A stretch of DNA of 64,000 bases from Drosophila pseudoobscura (lineage: Eukaryota; Arthropoda; Insecta; Diptera; Drosophilidae). A model generated the notes under the pieces. It made no database searches. It was given only the letters and a program-made list of their open reading frames with translations, and was not told the origin of the DNA. The first letter of the stretch is position 1, and the number at the start of each line of letters is the position of its first letter. Positions 60,490 to 64,000 of this stretch are shown in pieces. The stretch is taken from assembly GCF_009870125.1 (NCBI RefSeq), contig NC_046679.1:18538001-18602000 (forward strand), written 5' to 3'. The position numbers were made by a program, and so were the translations under genes.

Positions 60490-60800
60490 GCTGCCCAAGG
60501 CTGTGACAGCTTTGACATCCACAAATCGCAAATACTATTAGAGCTAGAGCAACCAAATTTTGTATCCATAGTCCTGTTAATCCCGCTGTTACAAGTGTAT
60601 TTTAAAACTTCGCCCCACCTCCACAAAGAACGAACATCTGTGGCATTCACAATATTGAAGATACGAGAAAAATAAAAACGCACAATCATAAAGAATGACC
60701 ATATCTACCAGATTGCCGAATCTGGATCAGATCAGATCATTTTTAAAGCCAAAAGGAACAAATCAATTTGCAGTAGCTACTATGCACCCGGCGACACGCT
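60490..60800 (-). repeat. Dispersed repeat, reversed fragment
   Basis: AGAGCTAGAGCAACCAAATT, GTATCCATAGTCCTGTTAAT, GTGGCATTCACAATATTGAA, ATGACCATATCTACCAGATT and CAGATCATTTTTAAAGCCAA follow the repeat order read backwards. Confidence 0.8.
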
Positions 60801-60829
60801 CAGACATGTTTTTTTGTCCCGCGGACGGG

Positions 60830-61370
60830 AGCGATCGTAGTGGTGGAGATCCGTATGGGACGTGGCAGTCGGTTTCACCGCTCAGGCTATCGCCGGATAG
60901 CGCCTTCAGGACCCCATCGAACTCAGAATTAATACGAAGGTCTTTGCTATGCGATAATACCGGCAGGTATCACCGAGAGTGCCTAGGCTATCGCCGGACA
61001 GCGGACTCGGGATCCTGCTGGGCCACAAACTACGGGAGGGGGATAACGCGAGAGCGCCAACAAGTATCCCTAAGGGCGCCTAGGCAGTCACCGGATATCG
61101 GCCCTGAGATATTGTTGGGTAACGAACTACTGGAGGGAATCATAAGGAGGGGGGGGCCAACAGGTGTCGCCTAAAACGCCTAGGCTATCGTCGGACAGCG
61201 GCCTCGGGATCCTGCTGGGCCATAAACTACGGGAGGGGATCATGCGGGAGTGCCGACAGGGGTCACCGAGAGCGCTTAGACGATCACCGGACGTCGGCCT
61301 CGGGATCCTGCCGGGCTACGAACTACTGGAGGGAGCCACGCGGGGTACCGACGGGCATCTGTAACGAATA
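60830..61370 (+). repeat. GC-rich tandem array of about 99-bp units
   Basis: About five diverged units have the TGGG of CTGCTGGGC at roughly 61019, 61116, 61216 and 61312, that is, steps of 97, 100 and 96; a fifth, weaker unit lies upstream. Each unit carries CGCCTAGGC, TCGCCGGACAGCGG, TCGGGATCCTGCTGGGC and ACTACGGGAGGG. In one frame they encode repeats of the form PR-x-PRxSPDxGLGILLG-x-ELLEGI-xR, but small indels shift the frame between units. GC is far higher than the flanks, so it probably came with a mobile element. Confidence 0.75.
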
Positions 61371-61612
61371 CGGATCACCATGTGGGCGGGGCAAGAAGAG
61401 ACTCGGGCCAGAGGCGTAAGGATGTGCAGAGAAGGCGAAACCCCAGACATCCGGTTTCCCTAGTGTATAGATTGTTGGTGATCCAGCTATGTTTTCGTTG
61501 TATCCATTAAATTAAACGTCTGGCTCCTCTGGGCTTCTCCAATCGACTCTTTGATCCACTTTTTTTCCAGCTTAGAACCGGCGTTCTCTCGCTCGCTTTT
61601 AGGTTCGTTACA

Positions 61613-61927
61613 ATACATGAAGAGTACAAGCTGAGTATTATATGGGGCGATCATGACAATATAAATATACTTTTTTATTATTATCCTGAAAAACTTTTCA
61701 TTATGCCCTGTGAATATAACTATCGTACTTGTAACATGACACATTCTGGTGTTAAATTAATGCACAGTATTAGGGGATATTTTCATGCCGACAAGCAACC
61801 ACTTTTCAAACTTATTTATGAATCCATGGAATGGTATCAGCTTGGATCTAATACAATCGTAATAACGCCTCTATGTACTGGTTTTACCAATCACCTATTT
61901 TTGCATACAATCAATGACTTTTCTTAA
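61613..61927 (+). pseudogene. Partial duplicate of the last shams exon
   Basis: Positions 61613-61884 copy 59504-59815. The frame is still open to a TAA at 61927, but an in-frame 24-base deletion removes the PDHCMYMS segment (YNYR joins TCNMTHSG directly), and WGDQD has become WGDHD, losing a conserved residue of the GT8 fold. The upstream half with the DxD metal site is absent. A TTTTAG acceptor-like site stands just before the copy, so it could be spliced, but no active enzyme could result. It lies downstream of shams on the same strand, behind the GC-rich array. Confidence 0.85.
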
Positions 61928-61929
61928 AC

Positions 61930-62749
61930 TTTTTTTTCAGGAACTAATCTACCGAATTAGGTCTACTTGAAATAAATCTTGATCCTGGTACAATACCAGG
62001 TGAGTAGGCTGCTATTTCAGTTTGTCGCCTAACTATGAGAAAACGAACTTTGGTACTAAACACTGTTGGCACTCAGAAGGATCTCTACAAGAGTTCATCA
62101 GCCTTGTTCGTTCAAACTCTTTTTAGTTGTTACCGATTCATTTATACCAAAAGATTCCAGATGTAAGTAAATGTCTGCAAGGAAGATAATCCCTTGATTC
62201 GATTTTTTGGGTGGATAAAAATGTATTGAGTGGCGCTATTTGGAAGCTAGTTTTCCTCAATTCTATATCTTCCGAGCCCTTTTTTGGCCGATTCCAAATT
62301 GTGTGGTATCCAACGCAAACAGTATGACGGAGGACATACTAATGTGCAAGATTGCCTAAATCTTACATTATGTGACATGACTATTTGCTCAATAAGTTCT
62401 TGGGTCGTGTAAAAGCTATCATATCATTTAAATTTTGCACACAGGCACCAGAAATATGTACTAAAACTTTAGAAAAAAATCACACAGTTATAGAGAAGTA
62501 TATAATGCTCTAGTATAGTTTTTTGTATCAAATTGTATCGCAGCTTAAGGGCAACGAAAACTTCAGACACGAAAATTCGCTCCCACTCCCCCCTTACAAT
62601 GTATTTATTTTTTTTTAAATAACAATTTGAGTGCTTTACAAATTTGTTTGGGTAACAAGAAAACCCACATTCAGCATACATATATGTATGTATATGTGAC
62701 ATTAAAAAGACATAGATTGGCGATATATTCATTTAAATACATTTAGAAT
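61930..62749. other. Spacer between the shams copy and Stt3B
   Basis: No gene is seen. Mixed AT-rich sequence; the last 150 bases are the likely Stt3B 3' untranslated region. Confidence 0.45.
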
Positions 62750-63766
62750 TTATTTCAAAGTTCTTTTTCCTTTAACTACAACCGGCCTGTTTCGAATGTA
62801 ACCCTTGCGACGTTTGGAGTTCTGGAAAATGTATATTCATTAGTACATTGCGAAGTGTGTAAATTGATTACAATACCTTTCTGGATATAAAGTTAGTTGG
62901 GGGAAAAACTCTTTCGGTGCCTTTTAAAGAAGGTCTATTAAACTCGAATGGTTTTTTGACTCGGTATATACGCACTAACCAGTGCTCAGTAGTATAAGCT
63001 TCTTCGAGATAAGTCAAGTCGAAATCTTTATTTCCGATAACTGCATTACGAGTTCGGTCATATCCGGATGGTCCTCTGTAAAATAAATGTATTTAAATAT
63101 ATTAAATTACTAGAGGGAAAGCCCCCTGCACACTCGCATAGCTGGGGCGCCAATCACCGCCAAAATATAAGTTTTGGCGACGACGACGGCTCAATTAGAA
63201 ATATTGCAAACGACTGGTACGATTGCAACGTTCTCCCTCGTTATCTTTAAAATTGTGGGAATAGTTTCACAGCAGCGAGAAATGTGGATACTTACCTATA
63301 GTCGAGTTTTAGCTCTCCAAATCTGTAGTAGCTTAGCTTATACATAAGGCAGTTAAGTAAGGCTGGAGCGCCTTCAGCATCTACCCTAAATTCTCCTCTA
63401 TCAGTAAAGTAATCGCTTTCTTTAATGTCTTTGGGATGCTCTCCCTCGGCAATTCTAACCATCCAAAGGAACTTGTTTATATCATCACCAGAGTACCCAA
63501 TGACGCCACCAAATATTACAAGAACGTAATCAACATCCAGAGATGTCATGATTTCATATGACTTCTCTTCAGTAGAAGACATGGCCTTTCCTACTAGTGC
63601 TATATGACTGTTGTTCCAGGTATTGTTGTCCACTAAAGTTGTTCTGTTTGCCATGCCAGCTATCTGGTAGCCATAATCCCACCACGACATTATTCTTGCA
63701 TCATCAGCCGTATTTTGGGAAAGCCAATAATATGCCTCACGAAAATCATCCAAGATATTGCGAGAT
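62750..63766 (-). CDS. Stt3B: Stt3B, oligosaccharyltransferase catalytic subunit, last three exons
   Basis: Exons in transcript order, 63298 (63297)-63766, 62877-63075 and 62750-62821, join in phase; the gene continues upstream beyond the window. STT3 transfers the N-glycan from dolichol to Asn in the ER. Seen: [14 protein letters not shown]; the catalytic [18 protein letters not shown] (WWDYG); [19 protein letters not shown]; and [34 protein letters not shown] and the basic C-terminus [19 protein letters not shown] mark the STT3B rather than the STT3A isoform, which ends earlier. Only the lumenal C-terminal domain is encoded here; the membrane part must lie above 64 kb. Confidence 0.95.
63076..63296 (-). 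other. Stt3B intron with a hairpin insert
   Basis: Its borders are GTAAGT and TTTATTTTACAG on the minus strand. It contains an inverted repeat (CGCCAAAA at 63158 and TTTTGGCG at 63172) and GCAACGTTCTCCCTCGTTAT near 63224, which resembles the reversed leader AACGAGGGGGAACGTTG of the main dispersed repeat. It may be a small remnant of that family. Confidence 0.5.
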
Positions 63767-64000
63767 CTGAAAAAAAAAATGGTACAAATTTAATCAAAAA
63801 CTGATTAATCAGAAATTGAAGAACAAAATAATTAATAATTTTTGTATATGCTTATTGTCCAACTGATATTAAAAATTTAGCAAACGCTGAGTGTGAGACC
63901 AGCGATAAAACTTTTAGGAAAAAGCATGCAGTGATAATGAGAGGTTTAACAAATAATGCTATACTATGGTTAGTAGTCTAACCCTCCCTTGCGTAATCTT
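63767..64000. other. Stt3B intron continuing out of the window
   Basis: The region begins with the TTTTTTTTTCAG acceptor of the 63766 exon (minus strand). No further exon is visible before the edge. Confidence 0.6.

Noticed and set aside
1..64000. tRNA, rRNA and CRISPR features
   Set aside because: No tRNA B-box/anticodon arrangement that I could follow, no rRNA-like stretch, and CRISPR is not expected in an animal genome; the regular repeats found are satellites or transposon modules.

Overview
This is insect nuclear DNA, almost certainly Drosophila. Two adjacent forkhead genes, fd96Cb and fd96Ca, are recognisable. In D. melanogaster they sit at cytological position 96C of chromosome arm 3R (Muller element E). 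The window also holds genes for the ribosome-biogenesis protein Imp4, the Notch xylosyltransferase Shams, an ABHD17-type depalmitoylase and the 3' end of the oligosaccharyltransferase subunit Stt3B. Introns are short to medium with GT..AG ends, and reading phases join exactly at every junction I call. Third codon positions are AT-rich and the spaces between genes are packed with transposon remains. One dispersed repeat family, with ends reading TATACCCGATACT, occurs more than ten times. It recalls the SGM/DINE-1 type repeats of obscura-group flies, but I cannot fix the species from sequence alone.

Layout: 0-0.5 kb, gypsy-like gag/protease remnant. 0.77-10.3 kb (+), a nine-exon gene that I read as a HAP2/GCS1 gamete-fusogen homologue, its introns full of repeats. 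11.7-13.4 kb (-), a large exon of an unrecognised disordered protein, convergent with HAP2. 15.4-18.1 kb (-), ABHD17, complete in four exons. 19-22 kb, a DUF4780-like transposon ORF remnant, a dispersed repeat and a Tc1-like transposase tail. 22.5-23.3 kb (-), fd96Cb. 23.3-39.4 kb, a gene-poor spacer with LINE and unclassified transposon fragments and one near-complete dispersed repeat. 39.4-40.5 kb (-), fd96Ca. 40.5-52.8 kb, another spacer with a mariner-like remnant, a LINE fragment, a GC-rich Ty3/gypsy-type element and a BEL/Pao element in opposite orientation. 52.8-55.4 kb (-), Imp4, with a Tc1-like element in its intron. 56.6-59.9 kb (+), shams. 60.8-61.4 kb, a GC-rich array of about 99-bp units. 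61.6-61.9 kb, a partial second copy of the last shams exon. 62.75-63.77 kb (-), the last three exons of Stt3B, which continues out of the window.

The genes do not form a pathway or operon. The two FoxB-type factors are a duplicated pair with a shared role in neural fate. Imp4 and shams are divergent and share a short promoter region with housekeeping core motifs (Ohler motif 1 and a DRE). ABHD17 has the same motif 1 upstream. The most unusual protein-coding item is the HAP2-like gene. Its Cys-rich N-terminal and C-terminal blocks fit the family, but the middle of the ectodomain is cysteine-free, and Drosophila sperm are not thought to fuse with the egg membrane.

All exon boundaries were worked out by hand from splice signals and phase. 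Family names for genes and transposons rest on remembered family motifs, not on a database search.
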